From Nocardioides sp. NBC_00368 (GTDB lineage: Bacteria; Actinomycetota; Actinomycetes; Propionibacteriales; Nocardioidaceae): DNA of 64,000 nucleotides. Position numbers and translations under genes: made by a program. Below the pieces are notes generated by a model. That model ran no database searches. It was not told the origin of the DNA and saw only the letters and a program-made list of their open reading frames with translations. Position 1 is the first letter of the stretch; each line of letters begins with the position of its first letter. The stretch is from NCBI RefSeq assembly GCF_036090055.1, contig NZ_CP107970.1, positions 5,105,001 to 5,169,000 of the forward strand. Reading direction: 5' to 3'. Below are positions 39,621-47,856 of the stretch, piece by piece.

Positions 39621-40556
39621 CTACTTCTCCGAGCGCTCCGGCAGCCGCCAGGCGGCGGCGTTGTTGTCGAAGGGGGCCAGACCGCGCGACTGGCGGATGA
39701 AGCCCCACAGGAGCGGACCGAGGAGCAGCATCGCGCCGCCGAGAAGCAGCAGGAAGGTGGCGTCCGCGCCGAGCATCTTGGCACCCGAGAGGGTCAGCAT
39801 GATGACGATGCCGCGGCGGATGACCGACTGCGAGACCCAGCGCGCCATCCGGGAGCCGAGGAAGGTGCCGGGGGTGCCGCCGAGGATGAGCGGGATCAGC
39901 ACCGCCCAGTCGACGCCGTGGTTGATCACCTGGCCGATCGCGGCGGCGAGCACGAGCGGCACGGCCTGGAGCAGGTCGGTGCCGACGAGCTTGACCGCCG
40001 AGAGCGTCGGGTAGAGCAGCAGCAGCGCGATCATGATGACCGAGCCCGAGCCGACCGAGGTGATGCCGACCAGGAGGCCGCCGAGCGCGCCGATGACGAT
40101 GGTGAGCACCGGCTTCAGGTCGGGGTCGTCCTCGGGAGCCACGTTGCCGGAAGCGACCTGGCGCAGCTGGAGGTACATCCGGAACATGTAGGACGCCGCG
40201 GCGAACAGCAGCGCACCGCCGAGGATCATCTTGAGGAAGTGGTCGGTGTCGCCCGGCGCGAGCTTGTGGACGAAGGTGCCCAGGAACGCGCACGGCACCG
40301 AGCCGATGATCAGGTAGGTCGCCAGCCGGATGTTGGGCGAGCCGTGGCGCCAGTGCACCGCGGCGCCGACCGACTTGTTGACCGAGGCGGCGACGAGGTC
40401 GTTGGCGACCGCGGTCGTGGGGGGCACCCCGAGGAAGATCAGCGCCGGCGTCATCAGGGCGCCACCGCCCATGCCGGTCAGCCCGACGACGATGCCGATG
40501 CCGAAGCTGACCACGAGCACGCTGAGCGCGTCTTGGGTGAGGAGGTCGGCGAACAC
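39621..40556 (-). CDS. TSUP-family permease (sulfite/sulfonate exporter TauE-like)
   Basis: 311 residues from a GTG at 40556 with eight predicted membrane segments. The duplicated TSUP signature is seen as GIVVGLTGMGGGALMTP and GLLVGITSVGSGSVIMI. The family moves sulfite, sulfoacetate or similar anions; direction and substrate are uncertain. Divergent from the asparaginase gene with only 28 bases between starts; GAGAGT six bases before the GTG may be its -10 box. The sulfur assimilation genes are about 7 kb away. Confidence 0.87.
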   Translation of the reverse strand: MFADLLTQDALSVLVVSFGIGIVVGLTGMGGGALMTPALIFLGVPPTTAVANDLVAASVNKSVGAAVHWRHGSPNIRLATYLIIGSVPCAFLGTFVHKLAPGDTDHFLKMILGGALLFAAASYMFRMYLQLRQVASGNVAPEDDPDLKPVLTIVIGALGGLLVGITSVGSGSVIMIALLLLYPTLSAVKLVGTDLLQAVPLVLAAAIGQVINHGVDWAVLIPLILGGTPGTFLGSRMARWVSQSVIRRGIVIMLTLSGAKMLGADATFLLLLGGAMLLLGPLLWGFIRQSRGLAPFDNNAAAWRLPERSEK

Positions 40557-40584
40557 GGGGCAACTCTCACATAGTCTCGCCCCC

Positions 40585-41541
40585 ATGCCAGCACCTGTGC
40601 CGTTCGCCGAGATCATCCGCTCCGACTTCGTCGAGGGACACCACTACGGATCCGCCCTCTCCCTGTCGGCCGACGGCACGGTGGAGTGGTCGCTCGGCGA
40701 CGTCGACTCGGCGATACTCCCGCGGTCGTCGAACAAGCCGGTGCAGGCCCTGGCGATGGTGATCCTCGGCCTCGATCTGCCGCCCGACCTGCTCGCCCTC
40801 GCCTGCGCCTCCCACTCGGGGGAGGCGTTCCACCAGGACGGCGTACGTCGCATCCTCGCCACCGTCGGCCTCGACGAGTCCGCGCTCGGCAACATCGAGG
40901 ACTACCCGTTCGGCGTGGAGGCGCGGGAGGAGGCGCTCCGTCGCGGCGAGGCGAAGAGCCGGCTGGCGATGAACTGCTCCGGAAAGCACGCCGCGATGCT
41001 CGCCACCTGCGTCGCCGCCGGGTGGCCGCTGGAGGACTATCTCGACCCCAAGCACCCGCTTCAGGAGGGGATCCAGGAGATCCTCGAGGCGTGCACCGGC
41101 GAGGCTGCGTACGTCACGGTCGACGGTTGCGGCGCACCGGCTCTGTCGACGTCGCTGACCGGGCTGGCGCGGGCGTTCTCGACCATCGCCTCGGCGGTGG
41201 ACGGACCGGGTGCGCGGGTCGCCGAGGCGATGCGGTCCCACCCCGAGTACGTCTCGGGGACCACACGGGACGAGGTCGCGCTGCACAGGGCGGTGCCGGG
41301 ACTGATCGGCAAGCTCGGCGCCGAGGCGGTCTACGCGGTCGCGCTGCCCGACGGCCGTGCCTGGGCGCTGAAGGCCGACGATGGCGGTGACCGGGCGCGC
41401 GCGGTCGTGATGGCGGCCGCGCTGCTGCGCGACGGGGTCGGTGACCTGGACGGGGTCGACGCCGACGCCTTGCGGGCGACGGGGGAGGCGCGGATCCTCG
41501 GTGGTGGCCACCCGGTGGGCGAGATCCGTGCGCTGCTGTGA
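40585..41541 (+). CDS. L-asparaginase, AnsII/Rhizobium-type family
   Basis: 318 residues from the ATG at 40585, seven bases after TAGTCT. The family-specific motifs SSNKPVQALAM, ACASHSGE and MNCSGKHAAMLATC (with the catalytic Ser/Cys-Lys arrangement of this class) and TVDGCGAPA are clear. It is unrelated to E. coli-type asparaginases. It releases ammonia from asparagine in the cytoplasm. Stands alone; GlnR-linked nitrogen control is possible but no site was found. Confidence 0.9.
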   Translation: MPAPVPFAEIIRSDFVEGHHYGSALSLSADGTVEWSLGDVDSAILPRSSNKPVQALAMVILGLDLPPDLLALACASHSGEAFHQDGVRRILATVGLDESALGNIEDYPFGVEAREEALRRGEAKSRLAMNCSGKHAAMLATCVAAGWPLEDYLDPKHPLQEGIQEILEACTGEAAYVTVDGCGAPALSTSLTGLARAFSTIASAVDGPGARVAEAMRSHPEYVSGTTRDEVALHRAVPGLIGKLGAEAVYAVALPDGRAWALKADDGGDRARAVVMAAALLRDGVGDLDGVDADALRATGEARILGGGHPVGEIRALL

Positions 41542-41654
41542 GTTGCTAGCGGGCGGCTAGCGAGACCCCGATCCAGGTTTCAGGCGTGTTTCCGCCGGTT
41601 GACGGGGCAACTAGTGGGTGATGTGTGTCACTTCGGTTGCCCGGGACTTGTGTT

Positions 41655-41672
41655 TGCTAGCAATTGTTAGCA
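41655..41672. promoter_or_regulatory. Near-palindrome upstream of the XRE-HBHA pair
   Basis: TGCTAGCAATTGTTAGCA is palindromic except for one mismatched pair. It ends 10 bases before the XRE ATG. Two more GCTAGC hexamers lie at 41545 and 41556, although CTAG is rare in this window. Confidence 0.6.
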
Positions 41673-41682
41673 CACTGGAGTC

Positions 41683-42126
41683 ATGGTCAAGAGCAAGGTC
41701 ACGAGTGCGGTCGGCTCGCTCGGCGAGTATCTGAAGGAACAGAGGATCTCTGCCGAGATGTCTCTGCGTCAGCTCGCCGACCAGGCAGGCGTGTCCAACC
41801 CCTACCTCAGCCAGATCGAGCGCGGTCTGCGCAAGCCATCGGCTGAGGTCCTCCAGCAGATCGCGAAGGCGCTGCGCATCTCGGCGGAGCAGGTCTATGT
41901 CCGTGCCGGGATCCTCAGCCCCGACTCCAACGTCGGAGGATCCGTGGAGCTCGCGGTGCTCGCCGATCCGAGTCTGACCGAGCGGCAGAAGCACTCGCTG
42001 CTCGACGTCTACCACTCGTTCCTTGCTCTCAACAGTCGTGTCACCGACGATGCGCCGGCCGCCGATGAAACCGACGAAGAACCCCATCACGAGGAGAACC
42101 CAGATGCCCACGCTGCCCAAGATTGA
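41683..42126 (+). CDS. XRE-family regulator preceding HBHA-like gene
   Basis: 147 residues. Canonical HTH: SLRQLADQAGVSNPYLSQIE then RGLRKPSAEVLQQIAKAL. The C-terminal part is an acidic tail (DETDEEPHHEENPDAHAAQD). It corresponds in position to mycobacterial Rv0474, which precedes hbhA (Rv0475). Its end overlaps the next gene by 23 bases. The tail may be the result of overlap with the downstream ribosome binding site GAGGAG. It probably binds the near-palindrome just upstream. Confidence 0.9.
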   Translation: MVKSKVTSAVGSLGEYLKEQRISAEMSLRQLADQAGVSNPYLSQIERGLRKPSAEVLQQIAKALRISAEQVYVRAGILSPDSNVGGSVELAVLADPSLTERQKHSLLDVYHSFLALNSRVTDDAPAADETDEEPHHEENPDAHAAQD

Positions 42127-42691
42127 GACCACCAAGCCCCTCAACGCCGTCGCCGGCGTCGCTGACCTGGCCTACGAGACCGTCAAGGACCTCGCCACCG
42201 ACCTGCAGAAGAAGGTCGACGGCTACCGCTCCGAGGCGACCACCAAGCTGACCGACGCTCGCACCAAGGCGACCGAGAAGGCCACCGCCTACCGCACCCA
42301 CGCGACCGAGCGGGCCACCGCCGCCAAGGCGACCGTGACCGGCTTCGACCCGAAGACCCTCCCGGCCCTGGCCAAGGAGCAGTACACCGTCCTTCCCGAG
42401 AAGCTGAAGACCACCGTCAAGGCCAAGCTCGACGAGACCACCGGCTCGGCCACCGGCACCTACGACAAGCTCGCCACCCGCGGGGAGACCTTCGTCGCGA
42501 AGTTCAAGAAGGCCGAGGCCGAGACCGAGGCTGCGACCGAGGCCCCCAAGGCTGAGGCCCCGAAGACCGAGGCCCCGAAGACCGAGGCCCCGAAGACCGA
42601 GGCCCCGAAGGCCGAGGCCGCTCCGGCCGAGAAGCCGAAGGCTCCCGCCAAGAAGGCTCCGGCCAAGAAGACGGCTGCCAAGAAGGCCTGA
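42104..42691 (+). CDS. Heparin-binding hemagglutinin-like protein (HBHA family)
   Basis: 195 residues from the ATG at 42104 with GAGGAG upstream. Helical N-terminal region (YETVKDLATDLQKKVDGYRS, ATEKATAYRTHATERATAAK), then an acidic EAPKT repeat region and a Lys/Ala/Pro-rich tail (KAPAKKAPAKKTAAKKA), the layout of HBHA and of histone-H1-like proteins. Mycobacterial HBHA is a surface adhesin that also associates with lipid bodies. No signal peptide is visible, as in HBHA. Five 15-base tandem units encode the EAPKT repeats. A strong terminator follows. Confidence 0.85.
   Translation: MPTLPKIETTKPLNAVAGVADLAYETVKDLATDLQKKVDGYRSEATTKLTDARTKATEKATAYRTHATERATAAKATVTGFDPKTLPALAKEQYTVLPEKLKTTVKAKLDETTGSATGTYDKLATRGETFVAKFKKAEAETEAATEAPKAEAPKTEAPKTEAPKTEAPKAEAAPAEKPKAPAKKAPAKKTAAKKA
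42539..42613 (+). repeat. Tandem 15-bp repeat in the HBHA-like gene
   Basis: Five units of GAGGCCCCGAAGACC or close variants, encoding EAPKA, EAPKT three times, EAPKA. The middle three are identical, so copy-number variation between strains is likely. Confidence 0.9.
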
Positions 42692-42708
42692 TCCTGGCCC
42701 AGCACGCC

Positions 42709-42742
42709 CGACGGCTCACCGAGGTGACTCGGTGAGCCGTCG
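42709..42742. terminator. Hairpin terminator after the HBHA-like gene
   Basis: CGACGGCTCACCGAG, loop GTGA, CTCGGTGAGCCGTCG: a perfect 15-bp stem followed by CTGATTTC. Confidence 0.88.
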
Positions 42743-42787
42743 CTGATTTCGTGGAGCTCCGCGAAGGGAGCGGGCGCTGACCGAGTT

Positions 42788-42813
42788 ACCCTTCGACAAG
42801 CTCAGGACATCGC
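42788..42813. repeat. Second copy of the pstA repeat, intergenic
   Basis: Identical over 26 bases to 7943-7968; lies between the HBHA-like gene terminator and the end of galE. Confidence 0.85.
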
Positions 42814-42836
42814 CTCGGTGAACATCCCGCCCGACG

Positions 42837-43814
42837 TCAACTCGGGTAGTCCGCACCCGCCGCCTGGCGAGCCTCCCACGCGGTGGCGACCATGGAGCGC
42901 AGGTCGTGGCGCATCTCCCACTCGAGGTCGCGCCGGGCGAGCTCGCCGGTGGCGACGATGCGGGCGGGGTCGCCGGCACGGCGAGGCTTGATGACCGGCT
43001 CGAAGTCGATGCCGGTCACCTCGCGGATGGCGTCCATGATCTGCCGCACCGAGGAGCCGTCGCCGGATCCCAGGTTGTAGACGGCCTCCAGATCCGCACC
43101 CGAGGCGAGCCGCTTGGCGGCCACGACGTGGGAGTGGGCGAGGTCGGCGACGTGCACGTAGTCGCGTACGCAGGTGCCGTCGGGGGTCGGGTAGTCGTCG
43201 CCGTTGATCTGCGGCGTCTTGCCCTTGGCCAGCGCGTCGAAGACGAGCGGGAACAGGTTGTGGGGGCTGGTGTCGTAGAGGTCCTTGCTGCCCGAGCCCA
43301 CCACGTTGAAGTAACGCAGCGACGTGTGGGAGAGGCCCTCGGCGCGCGCCACGTCGGCGATCAGCCACTCGCCGATCAGCTTCGACTCGCCGTAGGGGCT
43401 CTCCGGGTTGGTCGGCGTGGTCTCGGTGACCAGGTCGACGTCGGGGGTGCCGAAGCAGGCGGCGGAGGAGGAGAAGACCAGCTTGTCGACACCGGTGGCC
43501 ACCATCGCCTCGAGGAGGTTGGCGGTGCCGGTGACGTTCTGGGCGTACGTGTGCAGCGGCCGCTGCACCGAGACGCCTGCGTACTTGAAGCCGGCGAGGT
43601 GGATGACTCCTTCGACGCCGTTGTCGGTGATCGCCTGCTCGATCGCTGCCTTGTCCAGCAGCGTCGCCTCGACGAACGCGACGTTGTCGGGCACGAACTT
43701 CGCGAAGCCCGACGACAGGTCGTCGATGACGACCGGCTCCAGGCCTGCGTCGAGCAGCGCCTGTACGACGTGCGATCCGATGTAGCCCGCGCCTCCGGTA
43801 ACCAACCAACTCAT
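42837..43814 (-). CDS. galE: UDP-glucose 4-epimerase GalE
   Basis: 325 residues from the ATG at 43814. NAD site MSWLVTGGAGYIGSHVVQAL, SSAACFGTP (catalytic Ser region), YGESKLIGEWL (Tyr-x-x-x-Lys) and RYFNVVGSGS. It interconverts UDP-glucose and UDP-galactose, supplying galactosyl units, consistent with the ugd and rml genes nearby. TATCTT is six bases before the ATG. Divergent from a RibD-like gene with 43 bases between starts. Confidence 0.95.
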   Translation of the reverse strand: MSWLVTGGAGYIGSHVVQALLDAGLEPVVIDDLSSGFAKFVPDNVAFVEATLLDKAAIEQAITDNGVEGVIHLAGFKYAGVSVQRPLHTYAQNVTGTANLLEAMVATGVDKLVFSSSAACFGTPDVDLVTETTPTNPESPYGESKLIGEWLIADVARAEGLSHTSLRYFNVVGSGSKDLYDTSPHNLFPLVFDALAKGKTPQINGDDYPTPDGTCVRDYVHVADLAHSHVVAAKRLASGADLEAVYNLGSGDGSSVRQIMDAIREVTGIDFEPVIKPRRAGDPARIVATGELARRDLEWEMRHDLRSMVATAWEARQAAGADYPS

Positions 43815-43826
43815 GCGAAGAAGATA
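43815..43826 (-). promoter_or_regulatory. Leaderless-type promoter of galE
   Basis: Minus strand: TATCTT (43826-43821), six bases, then ATG at 43814. TAACGT at 43845-43850 serves the divergent gene. Confidence 0.5.
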
Positions 43827-43857
43827 GCGGCAGGTCCCAGCGCCTAACGTTGGCAGG

Positions 43858-44532
43858 GTGATCCTCCTGCACGGTGACGGCGACCCGACGACCCGCGAAG
43901 GCCTGCGGGCCATCTACACGCCTCGGCGCCTACCCTGGCTACGGGTCAACATGGTCAGCTCCCTGGACGGTGCGGCGACCGGCTCCGACGGCCTCTCCGG
44001 CACGGTCAACAACGCCGTCGACGTGGACGTCTTCCATGTCCTGCGCGAGCTCGCCGACGTGGTCCTGGTCGGGGCCGGGACCGCCGACGCCGAGACCTAC
44101 ACGGCCAAGGGTGCGCCGATCGTCATCGTCTCCCGTCGGGGCCGGGTGCCCGACGAGCTCCGCGGGTGCGAGCCGGGCGCGGTGCGGCTTGCCACGGTGG
44201 CGGATGCGCCCGGACTGGACGCCGCCCGCGACGAGATCGGCGAGGAGAACGTCTACGTCGTCGGCGCCTCCGAGGTCGACCTGCCCGCGCTGATGCGCAG
44301 ACTCCACGAGGAGGGCATGCGCCACGTGCTGTGCGAAGGCGGGCCGAGCCTGCTCGGCTCGCTGCTCGAGGCCGGGGTGGTCGACGAGCTCTGCCACACG
44401 ATCACGCCCAAGCTCCTCGCCGGTGACGGCCGGCGGATCGTGACCGGGCCGCCCACCGACGTACCGGTGTCCTTGGGATCGCTCATCGAGCACGACGGCA
44501 CGTTGCTCGGACGTTGGCTGGTAACCAGATGA
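43858..44532 (+). CDS. RibD C-terminal/dihydrofolate-reductase-like pyrimidine reductase
   Basis: 224 residues from the GTG at 43858, seven bases after TAACGT. RibD_C fold: LRVNMVSSLDGAATGSDGLS, VGAGTADAETY, CEGGPSLLGSLLEAGVVDEL and HTITPKLL. Standalone members are annotated as pyrimidine reductase family proteins and reduce a ribosylamino-pyrimidine or a related molecule with NADPH; actinobacterial members are often not in riboflavin operons, as here. Substrate uncertain. Confidence 0.88.
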   Translation: MILLHGDGDPTTREGLRAIYTPRRLPWLRVNMVSSLDGAATGSDGLSGTVNNAVDVDVFHVLRELADVVLVGAGTADAETYTAKGAPIVIVSRRGRVPDELRGCEPGAVRLATVADAPGLDAARDEIGEENVYVVGASEVDLPALMRRLHEEGMRHVLCEGGPSLLGSLLEAGVVDELCHTITPKLLAGDGRRIVTGPPTDVPVSLGSLIEHDGTLLGRWLVTR

Positions 44533-44533
44533 C

Positions 44534-44555
44534 GTTCACCATCAGTTTCCGGTAA
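44534..44555 (+). promoter_or_regulatory. PHO-box-like site upstream of ugpAEB
   Basis: GTTCACCATCA followed directly by GTTTCCGGTAA, two 11-base units. The first shares ten of eleven bases with GTTCACCTTCA upstream of pstS. It starts two bases after the previous stop codon. Confidence 0.5.
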
Positions 44556-44620
44556 CGAAATCTTGAGACCGAGAGTTTTACTCTTGACGGGGTCCGACCC
44601 AGCCGCTTGACTCACCGATC

Positions 44621-45544
44621 GTGCCAGGTATGACGGCCGTCACGACCAAGCGACCACGTCAGGCACTCTCGGGAAGACGCGTACGGGAGTGGCTGATCTT
44701 TCTGGCGTTCGTGCTGCCCAACGTCGCCCTGATCGCGGTCTTCATCTACCGCCCGCTCTTCCAGAACATCTACTACTCGACGCTCAACTGGACCCTGGGC
44801 TCGAAGTTCGCGACGCCGGTCGGGCTGGGAAACTACCGCGACTTCTTCTCCTCCGGCGAGGCGAGCAAGGTGCTCACCACGACGGCGATCTTCACCGTCG
44901 CGACCGTCGGCCTCACCCTCGCGCTGGGCCTCGGCGTCGCACTGGCGCTCAACCGCAGGCTCCCGGGCGCCGGGTTCGCGCAGGCGACGGTGTTCGCGCC
45001 GTACATCCTCTCCGGCTACGGCGTCGGGCTCGCCTGGCTCTACATCTTCGATCCGAACATCGGCGCCCTCTCCGCGATCCTGCGTGACGTCGGCCTGAAC
45101 AGCCCGGAGTGGATCAACTCCCCGCCGTGGACGCTGACGATGGTGATCATCGTCTACGTCTGGAAGAACCTGGGCTACGCCGCGGTCGTCTATCTCGCCG
45201 GTCTCCAGGCCGTCCCGGGCGACCTGCTGGAGGCGGCCGACCTCGACGGTGCCGGGCCGGTGCGGCGGTTCTTCACGGTGACCCTGCCGCTGCTGTCGCC
45301 GACCACCTTCTTCCTGATGGTCACCACGATCCTCAACAGCCTGCAGGCCTTCGACCTGCTGATCGCGATGGACAAGCTCGGCCGCGGCGCCCGCACCCTG
45401 ATCTTCGACGCCTACCTGACCGGCTTCAAGGAGCAGAGCCAGGCGGGCTACTCCGCGATGCTGTCCACGGTGCTCTTCGCGATCCTCGTGATGCTCACGC
45501 TCGTCCAGCTGATCGTCGTGGAGAGGCGGGTCCACTACCGATGA
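44621..45544 (+). CDS. ugpA: Glycerol-3-phosphate/glycerophosphodiester ABC permease UgpA
   Basis: 307 residues from a GTG at 44621 (ATG at 44630 is an alternative). Six membrane segments and the EAA loop LLEAADLDGAGPVRRFFTVT; the MalF-type FVLPNVALIAVFIYRPLF start. Identified as UgpA because the downstream binding protein closely resembles mycobacterial UgpB and the order A-E-B is that of ugpAEBC. Coupled to ugpE by ATGA. A PHO-box-like pair lies upstream, indicating phosphate control. Confidence 0.82.
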   Translation: MPGMTAVTTKRPRQALSGRRVREWLIFLAFVLPNVALIAVFIYRPLFQNIYYSTLNWTLGSKFATPVGLGNYRDFFSSGEASKVLTTTAIFTVATVGLTLALGLGVALALNRRLPGAGFAQATVFAPYILSGYGVGLAWLYIFDPNIGALSAILRDVGLNSPEWINSPPWTLTMVIIVYVWKNLGYAAVVYLAGLQAVPGDLLEAADLDGAGPVRRFFTVTLPLLSPTTFFLMVTTILNSLQAFDLLIAMDKLGRGARTLIFDAYLTGFKEQSQAGYSAMLSTVLFAILVMLTLVQLIVVERRVHYR

Positions 45545-46389
45545 GCGCTCCCTCACGCAGAGTGCGGCTGACGCCGCTGACCGTACGCGACTACCTGGTG
45601 CTGCTGCTCGCGGTGCTCGTCGTGGTGCTGCCGCTCGGTTACATGATCCTGGCCTCTTTCAAGGGCCCGGGCGACCTGGCGACGACCGACCTGGTCGTCT
45701 TCCCCGAGGTCTGGAAGCCGGAGAACTACTCCGAGGCCGCGCAGAAGGTCCCCTTCGGGCGGCTCTTCCTCAACTCCGGCATCGTCACGGTCGTCGGCGC
45801 CGGACTGAAGGTGCTGCTCGCGATCCTGACGGCGTACGGCCTGGTCTTCTGCGAGTTCCCCGGCAAGAAGTACCTCTTCTGGGGTGTGCTCGCCACGATG
45901 ATGGTGCCGCCGCAGGTCACCGCGCTGCCCAACTACGTCTTCATCAGCAGCCTCGGCGGCGAGAACACCTACTGGGGCCTGATCCTGCCGGGCCTCGGCA
46001 CCGGCTTCGGTACGTTCCTGCTCCGCCAGGCCTTCCTGCAACTGCCCTACGAGGTGATCGAGGCGGCCCACCTCGACGGCGCCGGCCACTGGAAGCGGCT
46101 GTGGCACCACGTCGTGCCGATGGCCCTGCCGAGCATCGCGACCGTGGCGCTGGTCAACGTGGTCTACGAGTGGAACGACTACCTGTGGCCGCTGATCATC
46201 ATCTCCGAGCCCGAGATGATGACGCTGCCGCGCGGCCTGACGCTGCTGCAGAACAGCGAGTCCGCGGCCAGCTCGTTCGGGGTCCTGATGGCCGGCACCG
46301 TGATGGTGCTGCTGCCGATCCTCGCCGTCTTCGCGCTCCTGCAGCGCCACATCGTCAACGGCTTCACCCAAGGCGGCGTCAAAGGCTGA
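45541..46389 (+). CDS. ugpE: Glycerol-3-phosphate/glycerophosphodiester ABC permease UgpE
   Basis: 282 residues; ATG overlaps the ugpA stop. MalG-type permease with LVLLLAVLVVVLPLGYMIL and EAA loop VIEAAHLDGAGHWKRLWHHV. Forms the membrane channel with UgpA. The cognate ATPase gene ugpC is not found within the window; a shared MsiK-type ATPase may be used, as is common for actinobacterial sugar importers. Confidence 0.82.
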   Translation: MSAPSRRVRLTPLTVRDYLVLLLAVLVVVLPLGYMILASFKGPGDLATTDLVVFPEVWKPENYSEAAQKVPFGRLFLNSGIVTVVGAGLKVLLAILTAYGLVFCEFPGKKYLFWGVLATMMVPPQVTALPNYVFISSLGGENTYWGLILPGLGTGFGTFLLRQAFLQLPYEVIEAAHLDGAGHWKRLWHHVVPMALPSIATVALVNVVYEWNDYLWPLIIISEPEMMTLPRGLTLLQNSESAASSFGVLMAGTVMVLLPILAVFALLQRHIVNGFTQGGVKG

Positions 46390-46431
46390 CGTTCTCAGCC
46401 CACAGTTGGCACAACAGGGAAAGGATGCTTC

Positions 46432-47808
46432 ATGAACACCTCGTCCAACCTGCATCGCTCGGGCCTGATCCTGGACCGACGACGGTTCCTCGGCCTCAGC
46501 GCCCTGGGCATCTCCGCGGCGGCGCTCTCCGCCTGTGGCGGCGGCCCCTCGACCAGCGGCGGCGGAGGCGGCGCGAGCACCGTCGAGCAGATCGACTTCA
46601 GTGGAGTGAAGCCGGCCAAGGAGATCACCTTCTGGACCTCCAACCCCGGTGACTCGATCAAGGTCAGCACCGAGATCGTCAACGCCTTCAACGCCTCGCA
46701 GTCCGACATCACGGTCAAGCTGGTCACGGCCGGCGCCGACTACGAGGAGATCGCGCAGAAGTTCCAGACCGCGCAGACCGGCGGCGACCTGCCCGACATC
46801 ATCAACCTGTCGGACGTGTGGTGGTTCCGCTACAAGATGAACGACCAGATCATCCCGCTCGACTCCCTCTTCGAGGCGCTCGAGTTCGACACCGACGACT
46901 ACGTCGACTCGCTGCTGGGCGACTACCTCTACGACGACGCCCACTGGGCGGTGCCGTGGGCGCGCTCGACGCCGCTCTTCTACTACAACAAGGACCACTG
47001 GAAGAAGGCCGGACTGTCCGATCAGGGCCCGCAGACCTGGGAGGAGTTCGGCGAGTGGAAGACCAAGCTCGCCCAGGCCAGCGGCGCGAAGTTCGCCTTC
47101 CAGTTCCCGGCCCTGGCGGGCTACGCCGGCTGGACCCTGCAGAACAACCTGTGGGGCTGGGGCGGCGGCTGGTCGAAGGAGGAGTCGTTCGACATCACCT
47201 GTGACTCGGCCGAGTCGGTCGAGGCGCTCTCCTTCCTCAAGGACTGGGTCTACAAGGACAAGGTCGCCGGGGTCGCCGGGGTCGACCAGATCCAGGACTT
47301 CGCGGCGGGTGTCGCCAGCGCCACCGTCGGCTCGACCGGCGACCTGATCACCGCGATCACCTCCGCGAAGTTCGACGTCGGCGTGGCCCCGCTGCCCGCC
47401 GGCCCGGCGGAGACCGAGAAGATCTGCCCGACCGGCGGGTCCGGCGTCGGCATCCCGAAGGACATCAGCCCGGAGCGGCAGCTCGCGGCCGGCACCTTCA
47501 TCAAGTTCCTCACCGAGCCCGAGCAGGCGATCAAGTTCTCCGAGGCGACCGGCTACGTGCCGATCCGCAAGTCCGCCGACCCCGCCGCGATCCTGAAGAA
47601 GACCCCGCAGGCCCAGGTCGCGATCGACCAGCTCCCCAACACCCGCTCGCAGGACTACGCCCGTGTCTTCCTGCCCGGCGGCGACCTGGAGATGGCCAAC
47701 CACATGGCCGCCGTCCTCACCGAGAACAAGGACGTCCAGACCGAGATGGACAGCCTCAAGGCGGCGCTGGAGAAGATCTACACCGACCAGGTGAAGCCGC
47801 ACGTGTGA
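46432..47808 (+). CDS. ugpB: Glycerophosphodiester-binding lipoprotein UgpB
   Basis: 458 residues, with AAAGGA before the ATG. Signal peptide with RRRF (16-19) and lipobox LSAC (Cys35). The mature part has WARSTPLFYYNKDHWKKAGL, DTDDYVDSLLGDYLYD, CPTGGSGVGIP and QDYARVFLPGGD, all close to what I recall of Mycobacterium tuberculosis UgpB, which binds glycerophosphocholine. Such uptake supplies phosphate and carbon under phosphate limitation. Twin-Arg residues suggest Tat export is possible. Ends at a perfect hairpin. Confidence 0.88.
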   Translation: MNTSSNLHRSGLILDRRRFLGLSALGISAAALSACGGGPSTSGGGGGASTVEQIDFSGVKPAKEITFWTSNPGDSIKVSTEIVNAFNASQSDITVKLVTAGADYEEIAQKFQTAQTGGDLPDIINLSDVWWFRYKMNDQIIPLDSLFEALEFDTDDYVDSLLGDYLYDDAHWAVPWARSTPLFYYNKDHWKKAGLSDQGPQTWEEFGEWKTKLAQASGAKFAFQFPALAGYAGWTLQNNLWGWGGGWSKEESFDITCDSAESVEALSFLKDWVYKDKVAGVAGVDQIQDFAAGVASATVGSTGDLITAITSAKFDVGVAPLPAGPAETEKICPTGGSGVGIPKDISPERQLAAGTFIKFLTEPEQAIKFSEATGYVPIRKSADPAAILKKTPQAQVAIDQLPNTRSQDYARVFLPGGDLEMANHMAAVLTENKDVQTEMDSLKAALEKIYTDQVKPHV

Positions 47809-47819
47809 CGAACGCCACC

Positions 47820-47845
47820 GTAGGGCACCCGCAGGGGTGCCCTAC
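47820..47845 (+). terminator. Terminator of ugpAEB
   Basis: GTAGGGCACCC, loop GCAG, GGGTGCCCTAC: 11-bp perfect stem, eleven bases after the ugpB stop. The TAC ending the right arm begins the TACGCT box of the next gene. Confidence 0.88.
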
Positions 47846-47856
47846 GCTCGGTTCCC

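Noticed and set aside
45553..47802. 749-codon minus-strand open frame
   Set aside because: Antisense to ugpE and ugpB, with no domain and highly skewed composition.
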